64,000 nt of DNA. Origin: Nitrobacteraceae bacterium AZCC 1564 (GTDB lineage: Bacteria > Pseudomonadota > Alphaproteobacteria > Rhizobiales > Xanthobacteraceae). The position numbers were made by a program, and so were the translations under genes. The notes below the pieces were generated by a model that saw nothing but the letters and a program-made list of their open reading frames with translations, did no database searches and was not told where the DNA came from. Of this stretch, positions 16,922 to 25,740 are shown piece by piece; position 1 is the stretch's first letter; each line of letters begins with the position of its first letter. The DNA lies in the NCBI GenBank assembly GCA_036924835.1, contig JBAGRR010000001.1:1922001-1986000 (forward strand), read 5' to 3'.

Positions 16922-17833
16922 CTAGCCCCAGGGACCGCGTGGCCTGTTGCCAGCAGCATGGGCTTGAGCGCTTGCAAAACCACGCGATCCGAACTCTCCC
17001 GCAAGGCGCTGCAACTCGCGGACGCGGTTCTCCGTCGAAGGATGCGTCGAGAACAGATTGTCCATGCCATGTCCGGAAAGCGGATTGATGATGAACATGT
17101 GCGCCGTCGCGGGGCTGCGTTCGGCATCCATGTTCGGGATCTGGTGTGCGGCATCGTCGATTTTGACCAGCGCTGACGCCAGCCACATCGGCTGACCGCA
17201 GATCCGCGCGCCGAGATTGTCCGCCGAATATTCCCTCGTCCGGCTGATCGCCATTTGCACGATCATCGCCGCCAACGGCGCGAGAATGATCATAGCCAAC
17301 GAGCCGATGATGCCCGGACCGCCGTTGTTACCGCGGTGCCCGCCGAAAAACATCCCGAACTGGGAGATCATCGAAATCGCGCCCGCGATGGTCGCGGTGA
17401 GCGTCATGATCAGGGTGTCGTGATTCTTGATATGCGCGAGCTCGTGCGCGAGCACGCCGGCCAATTCCTCTCGGCTCAGCATTTGAACCAGCCCAGTAGT
17501 CACAGCCACCGCAGCGTTCTGTGGATTTCGCCCCGTCGCAAATGCGTTGGGCTGCGGATTATCCATCAGATACACCTTCGGCATAGGCAGGTTCGCGCGC
17601 GCGGCTAGCTCAGCCACCAAACGCACCAACTCCGGGGCTGACCGCTCATCGACCTGCTGCGCACCATACATCGATAGGACCATCCGGTCGGAATTCCAGT
17701 ACGCGAACAGGTTCGTCGCCGCAGCGATGACCAGTGCGATCATGGCGCCGCCTGAACCACCGATGAGATAGCCGACGCCCATGAACAGGGCGGTCAACCC
17801 CGCGAGCAAAATTGCCGTTTTGAAATAACTCAA
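16922..17833 (-). CDS. htpX: HtpX membrane zinc metalloprotease
   Basis: Inner-membrane M48 protease (303 residues) that degrades misfolded membrane proteins together with FtsH. It has two N-terminal helices (about 7-46), the zinc motif HELAH at 130-134 with a third ligand Glu in [10 protein letters not shown], and two more helices around 145-165 and 180-200. The start is unusual: homologues begin just where this protein reads [12 protein letters not shown], and a TTG codon there has a perfect AGGAGG five nt upstream. An in-frame ATG at 17856 would add eight residues but has no such site. The gene is divergent from the exporter at 18064. Its promoter was not identified. Confidence 0.9.
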   Translation of the reverse strand: MSYFKTAILLAGLTALFMGVGYLIGGSGGAMIALVIAAATNLFAYWNSDRMVLSMYGAQQVDERSAPELVRLVAELAARANLPMPKVYLMDNPQPNAFATGRNPQNAAVAVTTGLVQMLSREELAGVLAHELAHIKNHDTLIMTLTATIAGAISMISQFGMFFGGHRGNNGGPGIIGSLAMIILAPLAAMIVQMAISRTREYSADNLGARICGQPMWLASALVKIDDAAHQIPNMDAERSPATAHMFIINPLSGHGMDNLFSTHPSTENRVRELQRLAGEFGSRGFASAQAHAAGNRPRGPWG

Positions 17834-18016
17834 AGCCGCCTCCTGCCGCCGAGCCATGGGAACACATTCCCCTAGATGGTGAGCATGCCCCGCGCGGTTC
17901 AAGACCGCATGCTGCGGCGCCACGTCGCGTCGAGCACACATTGAAGCAGGGCTTTTGACGTGTCTCCTGCCGTTAGCCGCCAACAAGGCTCCCACGAGCG
18001 GCCAACATTTGCTTGA

Positions 18017-18038
18017 TTATATGATATTCATCATATAA
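18017..18038. promoter_or_regulatory. perfect palindrome, candidate operator between htpX and the MFS gene
   Basis: TTATATGAT and ATCATATAA form 9-bp perfect arms around ATTC. It lies 26 nt before the ATG of the Bcr/CflA-type exporter and in the shared intergenic region with htpX. Size and symmetry suit a dimeric repressor of MarR, TetR or GntR type. No regulator gene is adjacent, so the binding protein is unknown. Confidence 0.55.
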
Positions 18039-18063
18039 AAGGTGTCGCGACGGGGGCTTTCGA

Positions 18064-19287
18064 ATGACAATCCAGAATCTGAGTCAGAACGAAACATCCG
18101 CGCGGCAGACCCCCGCAATCTCAGCACGGATTGTTGTCCTCGCCGCCCTCGCCTCGGTTGGATCGTTCGCAACGAGCATTTTGCTGCCGTCGCTGTCATC
18201 GATGGCGGTAAGCCTGAACGTGTCCACCGCCGATGTCGCCTCTGCAATCAGTGTCTACCTTGCGGTATTTGCAGTTGGACAACTGCTTGTCGGTCCATTG
18301 TCTGACCGGTATGGCCGATGGAAGCCGGTCATAATCGGGCTGCTGATCTTTGTTGCAGGCAGCCTCTGGTGTGAATTTGCCACCGATCTGCCGACGCTGT
18401 TGATCGGCCGGGCCATTCAAGGGTTCGGTGCATGCGCCGCGTCCGTCTTGTCGCGCGCCATCGCGCGCGATCTGTTGAGCGGTGAAGACCTGACCCGTGC
18501 GTTGGCGTTCATCATGGTGGCAATGTCTGCCGCGCCTGGTTTTTCTCCGCTGATCGGCGGCATGCTTGAATCGACGTTCGGATGGCGTTCAGAGTTTTTC
18601 GTCGTTGGCATTTTCGGAGCGATCGTTGCCCTCACCTACTTGAAATATGTCGGCGAAACCCACCGCCGGGATGGCAAGGTCTCCATCCGGCCGATGGCTA
18701 TCCTGAAGGCCTACGCCGGCCTTCTCACCGATATTCGTTTTCTCGCGCCGGCCGGCACTATCGGACTTTTCATGGGCGCGCTCTTTGCAATGTTTTCAGG
18801 AACGCCCCGTGTGCTGATCGACGGTCTCGGGCTGTCGCCCATTCAGCTCGGCCTGTTCTTCGCCGGCACGGTGTTCGTGGCGTTCGCGTCCGGCATGTTA
18901 GCGCCGCGCCTTGCGATCAAGATCGGGCACACGCAAGCGACCATCATCGGCATTGTCATCGCAACGGTGGGTGGGATCGCCCTCTTGGCAGCTCACTGGG
19001 TTGATCACTCGATCTGGAGTTATCTCCTGCCGGTGATCGTGTTTCTGGCTGGCTTCGGAATGGTGAGCCCTTTGGCAACCGCGACCAGCCTGCAGCCTTT
19101 CGGCGACAGGGCTGGCCTTGCATCTGCGCTTTTGGGGTTCTTCCAGATGGCAGGAGCCGCGATTGGCACCATGATGGCGGCTTCTATCGCCAGCGCGACA
19201 TTGGCAGTCGGCGTTGTCCAGGCATCGTTAACGATGCTTGGATTCCTTCTTTACCTTATTGGCGGGCGCTCAGCCGAGGCGCGCTGA
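18064..19287 (+). CDS. MFS multidrug exporter, Bcr/CflA type
   Basis: A 407-residue proton-driven exporter with 12 predicted membrane helices (DHA1 family). The loop between helices 2 and 3 carries the family motif GPLSDRYGRWKPV; helix 5 contains the antiporter-type SAAPGFSPLIGG, as in Bcr/CflA. These proteins expel drugs such as bicyclomycin, chloramphenicol or sulfonamides, and sometimes amino acids such as cysteine. The actual substrate is not predictable. A palindromic operator candidate lies just upstream, which suggests local control by a ligand-sensing repressor. Confidence 0.9.
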   Translation: MTIQNLSQNETSARQTPAISARIVVLAALASVGSFATSILLPSLSSMAVSLNVSTADVASAISVYLAVFAVGQLLVGPLSDRYGRWKPVIIGLLIFVAGSLWCEFATDLPTLLIGRAIQGFGACAASVLSRAIARDLLSGEDLTRALAFIMVAMSAAPGFSPLIGGMLESTFGWRSEFFVVGIFGAIVALTYLKYVGETHRRDGKVSIRPMAILKAYAGLLTDIRFLAPAGTIGLFMGALFAMFSGTPRVLIDGLGLSPIQLGLFFAGTVFVAFASGMLAPRLAIKIGHTQATIIGIVIATVGGIALLAAHWVDHSIWSYLLPVIVFLAGFGMVSPLATATSLQPFGDRAGLASALLGFFQMAGAAIGTMMAASIASATLAVGVVQASLTMLGFLLYLIGGRSAEAR

Positions 19288-19293
19288 CCATCG

Positions 19294-19515
19294 TCAGCAA
19301 GACGCCTCCCATCCTTTCGGGAACGGGATCATCGGCCAGGCGCCGGATCCCGAGCAATCGGACGCCTTGTCACCTGGTTCCAGCACGCCACCACAATAAG
19401 GGCAGAGGTTGTCGTTGGCCGCGCGCGGGAAATCGCTGGAAGTCTCGGCGACCTCATGAGCGAAAAAGTTAACGACATTGCGACGCGGTTTCAGTCGATC
19501 AACGGGCATGCTCAA
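19294..19515 (-). CDS. small zinc-ribbon-like hypothetical protein
   Basis: A 73-residue protein with no named family that I recognise. The middle has RAANDNLCPYCGGVLEPGDKA, here a CPYC pair, followed by a third Cys in SDCSG and a final Cys at the terminus. The CPYC pair suggests half of a zinc ribbon; the ANDN motif is common in small Rhizobiales proteins. It ends 6 nt from the stop codon of the convergent exporter gene. Start may be Met1 or Met3. Confidence 0.55.
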   Translation of the reverse strand: MSMPVDRLKPRRNVVNFFAHEVAETSSDFPRAANDNLCPYCGGVLEPGDKASDCSGSGAWPMIPFPKGWEASC

Positions 19516-19629
19516 TCCTCTTCATCAGAGATTGCATCATGCCAGCGAGATCATGCTGGTCCGTTCAACTGAACGCTCAAATTTTAGCATTAGATTGCGC
19601 GGTTCCCAAAGAGCGACCGCGCAAAATGG

Positions 19630-20508
19630 TCAGCGTGCGATGATCAGTCCGCGACTCGTGACGACGACCCAGCGCCCATCCTGACGGCGGATTGCATCGA
19701 CACGGCCAACGCCGGGAAGCGGATCGCCCGGAATGACCTCGAAGATGCCTTGGCGCCCTTCCACGGTCGCGGCGCCGTCCAGAACCTGACGCAGCACCCA
19801 GCCATCAACGATCGGAAGCCGGTTCGGCTGGGCAGCGGGCGCAGGGGCCGGCGTTGGCGCAACAGAGGCTGTTGCTTCAGCCACGCGCAGCTTTTCAACA
19901 GCTTCGCTCAGTTTGGCCAACTTTGCGGCCGGTTCGGCCTGTGCCTTCTCGACACGCTCGACGCGGTCGGTCAGCTTTTCAATACGATCAGCGAGCTTTC
20001 CGGCCTGCGCGCTGTTGCCGGAATTGCCGGACTTCAGCGCCGATAGATCGGCGTTGAGCTTGGCGATGGCATTTTCGATTGTTTTGTTCTGCTCGGCAGC
20101 AGCGCTCGCAACGGCAACCTGCTTCTGATCGTCTTTCAGAAATTGGCCGACGCCGACCGTCGCCAAAGCACCACCGACCGCTCCTACCGACGCCGCGAGA
20201 GCCACAACCGCTGCCATCGAAAGCGAATGGCGGACCTGAGCCGCGGGAGCCGACGCGGGTTCTGCGTCAAACGTCTTCTCCCGCTCGGTTTCGTTAAAGA
20301 CGAAATCTTCCCATGAACTGTTCGGCGTCAACCGCTGCAGCTGGATGTTCTTGTGCGTGCGAACCGTATCAGCCCGGTGATCGCTTGATGGCTTTCCGGC
20401 GCTGTCCTTCGGATGCAAAACCATGTCCGTCGAATCCGGAACCAACGATGCTTCATTGGCATCGTTGTTGTGAGCGCTGATCTCGCCGTCGGCGTTGTGG
20501 TCGGTCAT
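19630..20508 (-). CDS. hypothetical single-pass membrane protein with coiled coil
   Basis: A 292-residue protein with a layout seen in many Bradyrhizobium-type genomes but with no established function. Residues 1-90 are acidic and disordered; a membrane helix follows at about 95-117 (AAVVALAASVGAVGGALATV). Residues 125-215 form a Lys/Glu/Ala coiled coil with DRIEKLTDRVERVEKAQ, then a Pro/Ala linker. The C-terminal 70 residues (PIVDGWVLRQVLDGAA to VVVTSRGLIIAR) are a compact beta-rich domain. The topology suggests a cytoplasmic N-terminus, a periplasmic coiled coil and a terminal domain that could bind wall or envelope components. This location is inferred only. Confidence 0.7.
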   Translation of the reverse strand: MTDHNADGEISAHNNDANEASLVPDSTDMVLHPKDSAGKPSSDHRADTVRTHKNIQLQRLTPNSSWEDFVFNETEREKTFDAEPASAPAAQVRHSLSMAAVVALAASVGAVGGALATVGVGQFLKDDQKQVAVASAAAEQNKTIENAIAKLNADLSALKSGNSGNSAQAGKLADRIEKLTDRVERVEKAQAEPAAKLAKLSEAVEKLRVAEATASVAPTPAPAPAAQPNRLPIVDGWVLRQVLDGAATVEGRQGIFEVIPGDPLPGVGRVDAIRRQDGRWVVVTSRGLIIAR

Positions 20509-20756
20509 GGCACTGGTTCCAAAGGGAGTTTGACCATTTGGTAACCACGATTGCTTGAGAAATCGTTACTGTTTCATGATCGTGCCGCCCCGATGGAGGG
20601 GCGCCGTCTGCACCGGGACTCCCCGCGCTCTGTTACAATATTCAGCGTGACTTATTGCCCTCGCTACCTGTCATTGGTTGGCGGGCCCACCGACAGTCTG
20701 GTAAGGAACGCGCGAGCCTTGAAAATGCCGGGTAACCGGCCTTCACTGAAAGCGAT

Positions 20757-21119
20757 ATGACGCAAGAGTCCTCATACAGCACTGGTAACGCAGGCGGGTG
20801 GCGCAGGTTGCCGCTTGTTGCAACACTTGTGTTGGGGCTAATGCTGTCGTTGTTTCATTGCGCCAATTGCGACATCGCATTTGCCGACCCCGGCTCAGCC
20901 ACGATCGTGGCAAATCTCGATACAACCATATCCCATGATGGCCCTGCTGAGCAGCAATTGCCCGCCCATAGCGGCCATTGTCTGAGCCATGTCGCGGCAC
21001 AGCCATCGGCGGTTACGCTCATCCCTGCTGATCTCAGCCACCGAGCATTCGTCATCGGCTGCGACCAAAGCCCGGCGTCTCTCGCAGACCTGCCGCTTTT
21101 CAAACCACCACGCGTCTGA
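20757..21119 (+). CDS. small exported protein preceding a metal efflux system (DUF2946-like)
   Basis: A 120-residue protein with an N-terminal hydrophobic segment (residues 18-44) and metal-ligand-rich motifs FHCANCD and HSGHCLSHV. Short proteins of this kind, often called DUF2946, precede cobalt/zinc/cadmium or copper efflux operons and may bind the metal in the periplasm. It lies 123 nt before the adaptor gene of an RND metal pump on the same strand, which supports this. Sequence conservation is low, so the family name is tentative. Confidence 0.6.
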   Translation: MTQESSYSTGNAGGWRRLPLVATLVLGLMLSLFHCANCDIAFADPGSATIVANLDTTISHDGPAEQQLPAHSGHCLSHVAAQPSAVTLIPADLSHRAFVIGCDQSPASLADLPLFKPPRV

Positions 21120-21242
21120 TCATCCGCGGCCCTTCGTGGCCCGCTGCCTGTCCGTAGCCCACAGGGCTTCGTGACAGCTTCACGCGTTTCGATTCGACAG
21201 ACGAAAGCACGGGCCATCGTTGCTCGGTGCGGGATACCTCCA

Positions 21243-22433
21243 ATGAACAGAATTGGCTTGCTTGCGGCCGGCAGCATGTTGTGCGCTGTCATCCTCTTTC
21301 CACCGTTGGCCTTCAGCCACGAAGCGACAGCTTCCGCCAGAAGCGCGGGATCGGAAACCGAACACCATGATGCGCGTATTCGGCTAAGCGACCGCCAAGC
21401 TGAAGCCGGAAATTTTGGCCTTCAAGAAGTCGCTCTAGCGGCACTGAACAAGCGCATCACTGTGTCAGGCACCATTGTGCCGAGCGGCGATCACATCGCC
21501 AGAGTCTCGGTCCGGTTGCTTGGCACCGTTGCAGAACTGTGCAAGCGTCTTGGTGATCCAGTCCAGGAGGGAGAGATCGTCGCTGTTATCGAAAGCCGCG
21601 AGGTGGCCGATGCCAAAAGTGAATACCTCGCAGCACGGCTGGCGTTCGATCTCCAGCAGACGCTGTTCACGCGATCGAAGAGTCTGTTCGATTCCAAGGT
21701 GCTGAGCGAAAACGATTACCTTCGTGCTCGCACTTCATTTGAGGACGTCCGGATCAAGCTCGAGGTGGCGAGGCAAAAACTGTTTGCGCTCGGTTTGACT
21801 GAGGATCAGATCACGGTGCTCCCCCAGCAGCCGGTCGCAACACTGCGGCGGCAGGAGCTTCGCGCGCCAATTTCGGGCCGCATTGCCGAACGCCGGGTTG
21901 ATCTCGGATCTCTCGTTGGACGTGAAGGGCAGGAAAGCGAGCTGTTCGTTATCGTCGACCTCAAAGTCGTCTGGGCAGAGCTCGCCGTTCCAGCCGCCGA
22001 CCTGAACGCCGTCAGCGAAGGGCAATCCATTGCTCTGAAGCTCGGCAATCTGGTTGAGCCGATACCCGCTACCATCATGTTCGTCAGTCCGTTGCTCGAC
22101 AAGGACACCCGCCTCGCTCGCGTCGTGGCCTCGGTCGACAACTCGTCTCACATATTGCGGCCAGGTTCTTTCGTAACGGCAGAGATTCCGGTCCGCACGA
22201 CGTTGGCCTCCATCAGCGTGCCTAAGACAGCCCTTCAGACCATCAAAGATGATGCGGTTGTTTTCGTACGAACGGCAGATGGATTTGAGCCGCGCCGGAT
22301 CAGCACCGGTCGAGAGGATCATCAATCGATTGAAGTGACGTCCGGACTGTCCGCAGGTGAGCGGATCGCAACGGTCAACACCTTCATTCTCAAGGCGGAG
22401 CTCGGCAAGAGCGATGCCCAGCATCAGCATTAG
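21243..22433 (+). CDS. czcB: periplasmic adaptor of heavy-metal RND efflux (CzcB family)
   Basis: Membrane fusion protein of 396 residues. A signal segment at 1-25 ends near AFSHE. The order is then a first beta-barrel strand, biotinyl-lipoyl half with VSVRLLGTVAELCKRLGDPV, an alpha-helical hairpin (about 125-200, ending LGLTEDQ), the second lipoyl half (ELRAPISGRIAER) and a beta-barrel with membrane-proximal part. The extreme C-terminus is His-rich (DAQHQH). It would connect the RND pump of the next gene, 9 nt downstream, to an outer-membrane channel. The start at 21243 puts the signal segment at the N-terminus; the frame is open 24 codons further upstream. Confidence 0.85.
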   Translation: MNRIGLLAAGSMLCAVILFPPLAFSHEATASARSAGSETEHHDARIRLSDRQAEAGNFGLQEVALAALNKRITVSGTIVPSGDHIARVSVRLLGTVAELCKRLGDPVQEGEIVAVIESREVADAKSEYLAARLAFDLQQTLFTRSKSLFDSKVLSENDYLRARTSFEDVRIKLEVARQKLFALGLTEDQITVLPQQPVATLRRQELRAPISGRIAERRVDLGSLVGREGQESELFVIVDLKVVWAELAVPAADLNAVSEGQSIALKLGNLVEPIPATIMFVSPLLDKDTRLARVVASVDNSSHILRPGSFVTAEIPVRTTLASISVPKTALQTIKDDAVVFVRTADGFEPRRISTGREDHQSIEVTSGLSAGERIATVNTFILKAELGKSDAQHQH

Positions 22434-22442
22434 GGGCTGATC

Positions 22443-25400
22443 ATGATCAGCCGTATTCTCGCTTTTTCGATTGAGCGCCGATGGACAGTCGTCCTGCTGA
22501 GTGCCGTGCTGATCGCATTTGGCACATGGTCACTGATGCGGCTTCCGATCGACGCCGTGCCTGACATCACCAATAAGCAGGTTCAGATCAACACGACGGC
22601 CTTTGCGCTCTCACCGGTCGAAATCGAAAAGCAGGTCACATTTCGCATCGAAACGGCGATTGCAGGCATCGCTGAGCTTGAAAGCACGCGGTCGATCTCA
22701 CGCAATGGCTTCTCACAGGTCACGGCGATCTTCAGTGAAGGAACGGATATCTATTTCGCGCGTCAGCAGATCAATGAGCGGCTGACAGAATTGCGCTCCA
22801 CGCTTCCGCCAGGCGCTGAACCAAGATTGGGGCCCATTTCAACCGGCCTTGGTGAAATTTACATGTGGTCGGTTACCTTCGCGCCGCCAGCGAACGGCAC
22901 TCTAGCGACCAGCGGCAAACTGGGTTGGCAGCCTGACGGAACATACCGCACGCCTGATGGTGCGATTCTACGGTCGGACATCGAACGTCAGGCCTATTTA
23001 CGCACCATCCAAGACTGGATCATCCGCCCGCAGATCAAGAGCGTCCCGGGTGTTGCAGGTGTCGATTCCATCGGGGGCTACGTGAAGCAGTTTCACGTCC
23101 AGCCGGATCCTGCCAATTTGATTTCCCTTGGCCTATCATTCGGGGATGTTGCCCGCGCGATCGAAGCCAACAATGTCAGCCGTGGCGCGAGCACCGTCGA
23201 ACGAAATGGCGAAGGCGTTGTGGTTCGCACTGGAGGCCGCCTCGAGACCATCTCCGACATTCTCGACGTTCCCGTCAGCACCCGAGGCGCCATACCTGTT
23301 CGCGTGCGCGACGTTGCAGACGTGACCATCGGCGGCGAGATAAGAACGGGAAGTGCGAGCGAGGGCGGCCGCGAAGTCGTTATCGGCACCGCGCTGATGC
23401 TGATCGGCAGCAACAGTCGCACCGTCGCTGCGGACGTCGATGCCAGGATGCAGGATATCCGGCGCACGCTGCCTGCAGATATCGAGGTGAAAACTGTGCT
23501 CAACCGGACACAACTGGTTGACGCCACGATCCAGACCGTCGCCAAGAACCTCGGCGAAGGCGCATTGCTCGTGATCGCCGTGTTGTTTCTGTTGCTCGGC
23601 AACATTCACGCCGCCTTTATCGCCGCGCTGGTGATTCCGGTTGCGATGCTGATGACCGCAGCCGGCATGCTGCAAAGCCGGATCAGCGCCAACCTCATGA
23701 GTCTAGGAGCGCTCGATTTCGGTCTGATCGTCGATGGCGCCGTCATCATCACTGAGAACGCTCTGCGTCATCTCGCTGAACGGCAGACGATTCTCGGACG
23801 ATCTCTGTCACTGACCGAACGGCTGACCACCGTTCGCGAATCCGCAGAAGAAATGATCGCGCCAAGCGTCTACGGTCAGGCGATTATCATTCTCGTCTAC
23901 GTCCCGCTCCTCACCTTCAGCGGCGTTGAGGGCAAGATGTTCGAGCCGATGGCGCTGACGGTCATCCTCGCGCTGCTCTCAGCGTTCATTCTGTCACTAA
24001 CACTCGTACCGGCACTTATTGCCATCTGTGTCACCGGGCGCGTGAAAGAGGCAGACAATCTCGTCGTCCGACACCTCAAATCGGCTTATGCACCCTTGCT
24101 CGCGCGAGCGCTTAAGCATCCCAAGCCGATCCTGGCAGGGGCTTTCGCACTATTTTTGGCCGCGTTGGCATTGCTTTCTCAGCTTGGGCAGGAATTCATC
24201 CCGACCCTCGATGAGAAGAATATCGCGGTTCAAGTCGTGCGAATCCCCAGTACGAGTCTCGCGCAATCGCAAGCCATGCAGCTAACGGTCGAGAAGGCGA
24301 TCAGCGCGCTGCCGCAGGTCGATTTCGTCTTTTCCAAGACGGGTACGGCAGAAGTAGCATCTGATCCGATGCCTCCCAACGCATCCGATACTTTCGTGAT
24401 CCTGAAACCGCACGAACAGTGGCCCGATCCAAATCTCAGTAAGGAGGACCTGCTCCGACAGATAGAGCAAGCGGTCGACGAACTGCCGGGCAACAATTAC
24501 GAATTCACGCAGCCGATCCAGATGCGTTTCAATGAACTGCTCGCGGGCGTACGCGGCGATCTCGCCGTCAAAATATTCGGCGACGAGTTTGACGCATTGC
24601 TACGCAGCGCTAACCAGATCGCGACCATTCTTCGCGCGACAAAGGGCGCAGCCGACGTCAAGGTTGAGCAGGCCAGCGGCCTCGCAACGCTTGAGATCAA
24701 CGTCGACAAGGCGGAAGCCGCCCGGCGAGGGTTAAGCCTAGCAGCGGTTCAGGACGTGATCGGGAGTGCGATCGGAGGACGCGAGGCTGGCGTGGTCTAC
24801 GAGGGCGACCGCCATTTTGAGATCGTGGTGCGACTGCCCGAAATCATCCGGAATGATCTTGATGCCCTTAGGAATCTGCCGGTATCGCTGCCCGCAACTG
24901 GGCCCACACCTCTAACCGTCCCACTCGGCCAACTGGCGTCTTTCAAATTCCGTGAAGGGCCGAACCAGATCAGCCGCGAGAATGGCAAGCGCCGCATCGT
25001 GGTGACGGCCAATGTGCGGGATCGGGACATTGCTTCGGTCGTTGACGACGTCCGCGCCGAGATCGATGCCAAGGTTGTACTGCCACCCGGTTATTGGATG
25101 TCGTGGGGCGGGCAGTTTGAGAATCTGGCCACAGCGCGCGAGAGACTGCTCATCGTCGTGCCGATTTGCTTTGCGCTCATTTTCTTCCTGCTGATGGGCG
25201 CACTCGGCTCGGCCCGAGACGCCCTGCTGGTGTTCAGCGCCGTACCACTGGCGCTGACTGGAGGCGTTCTCGCGCTCTGGCTCCGCGGGCTGCCATTCTC
25301 GATCTCGGCGGCTGTGGGCTTCATCGCCCTTTCAGGCATCGCAGTGCTCAACGGCCTCGTGATGCTGACTTACATCAAGCAGCTCATCGCCCAGGGCACC

Positions 25401-25673
25401 GATCGTTTGGATGCGATTTACCAAGGCGCGCTTGTCAGGTTGCGTCCAGTAGCGATGACAGCGCTCGTTGCGTCGCTCGGGTTCGTGCCAATGGCCTTAG
25501 CAACCGGAACCGGCGCGGAGGTGCAAAGGCCAATCGCAACCGTGGTTATCGGCGGGCTGATCAGCGCCACCTTGTTGACGCTCGTCGTATTACCTGCGCT
25601 CTACGCGCTGTTTGGAAGCGCGCAAACAGCGAATGCGCAGCTTACGAAAACGCTGCGCGAAGCGGCCGAATAG
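22443..25673 (+). CDS. czcA: heavy-metal efflux RND permease (CzcA family)
   Basis: Inner-membrane proton/cation antiporter of 1076 residues with the two-fold RND layout: helix 1 at about 12-30, a large periplasmic domain, helices 2-6, a second periplasmic domain and helices 8-12. Helix 4 contains DFGLIVDGAVIITEN with Asp425, Asp431 and Glu438; this DFG-DGA-EN pattern marks divalent-cation (Zn/Co/Cd or Ni) pumps and excludes the copper/silver CusA type. It is translated right after its adaptor. No CzcC-type outer-membrane gene is adjacent, so the channel must come from elsewhere. No regulator gene is adjacent either. Confidence 0.92.
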   Translation: MISRILAFSIERRWTVVLLSAVLIAFGTWSLMRLPIDAVPDITNKQVQINTTAFALSPVEIEKQVTFRIETAIAGIAELESTRSISRNGFSQVTAIFSEGTDIYFARQQINERLTELRSTLPPGAEPRLGPISTGLGEIYMWSVTFAPPANGTLATSGKLGWQPDGTYRTPDGAILRSDIERQAYLRTIQDWIIRPQIKSVPGVAGVDSIGGYVKQFHVQPDPANLISLGLSFGDVARAIEANNVSRGASTVERNGEGVVVRTGGRLETISDILDVPVSTRGAIPVRVRDVADVTIGGEIRTGSASEGGREVVIGTALMLIGSNSRTVAADVDARMQDIRRTLPADIEVKTVLNRTQLVDATIQTVAKNLGEGALLVIAVLFLLLGNIHAAFIAALVIPVAMLMTAAGMLQSRISANLMSLGALDFGLIVDGAVIITENALRHLAERQTILGRSLSLTERLTTVRESAEEMIAPSVYGQAIIILVYVPLLTFSGVEGKMFEPMALTVILALLSAFILSLTLVPALIAICVTGRVKEADNLVVRHLKSAYAPLLARALKHPKPILAGAFALFLAALALLSQLGQEFIPTLDEKNIAVQVVRIPSTSLAQSQAMQLTVEKAISALPQVDFVFSKTGTAEVASDPMPPNASDTFVILKPHEQWPDPNLSKEDLLRQIEQAVDELPGNNYEFTQPIQMRFNELLAGVRGDLAVKIFGDEFDALLRSANQIATILRATKGAADVKVEQASGLATLEINVDKAEAARRGLSLAAVQDVIGSAIGGREAGVVYEGDRHFEIVVRLPEIIRNDLDALRNLPVSLPATGPTPLTVPLGQLASFKFREGPNQISRENGKRRIVVTANVRDRDIASVVDDVRAEIDAKVVLPPGYWMSWGGQFENLATARERLLIVVPICFALIFFLLMGALGSARDALLVFSAVPLALTGGVLALWLRGLPFSISAAVGFIALSGIAVLNGLVMLTYIKQLIAQGTDRLDAIYQGALVRLRPVAMTALVASLGFVPMALATGTGAEVQRPIATVVIGGLISATLLTLVVLPALYALFGSAQTANAQLTKTLREAAE

Positions 25674-25690
25674 AACCCCGCTGGCAACAA

Positions 25691-25725
25691 AAAGGCTCGC
25701 GGAAACAGCGACTTCGGCGAGCCTT
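25691..25725 (-). terminator. rho-independent terminator of tex (possibly bidirectional)
   Basis: Arms AAGGCTCGC and GCGAGCCTT of 9 bp. Read on the minus strand, the stem is followed by a T-rich tract (TTTTTG), which fits termination of tex. It may also stop readthrough from czcA. Confidence 0.85.
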
Positions 25726-25740
25726 CAGTGAACTTGTCCG

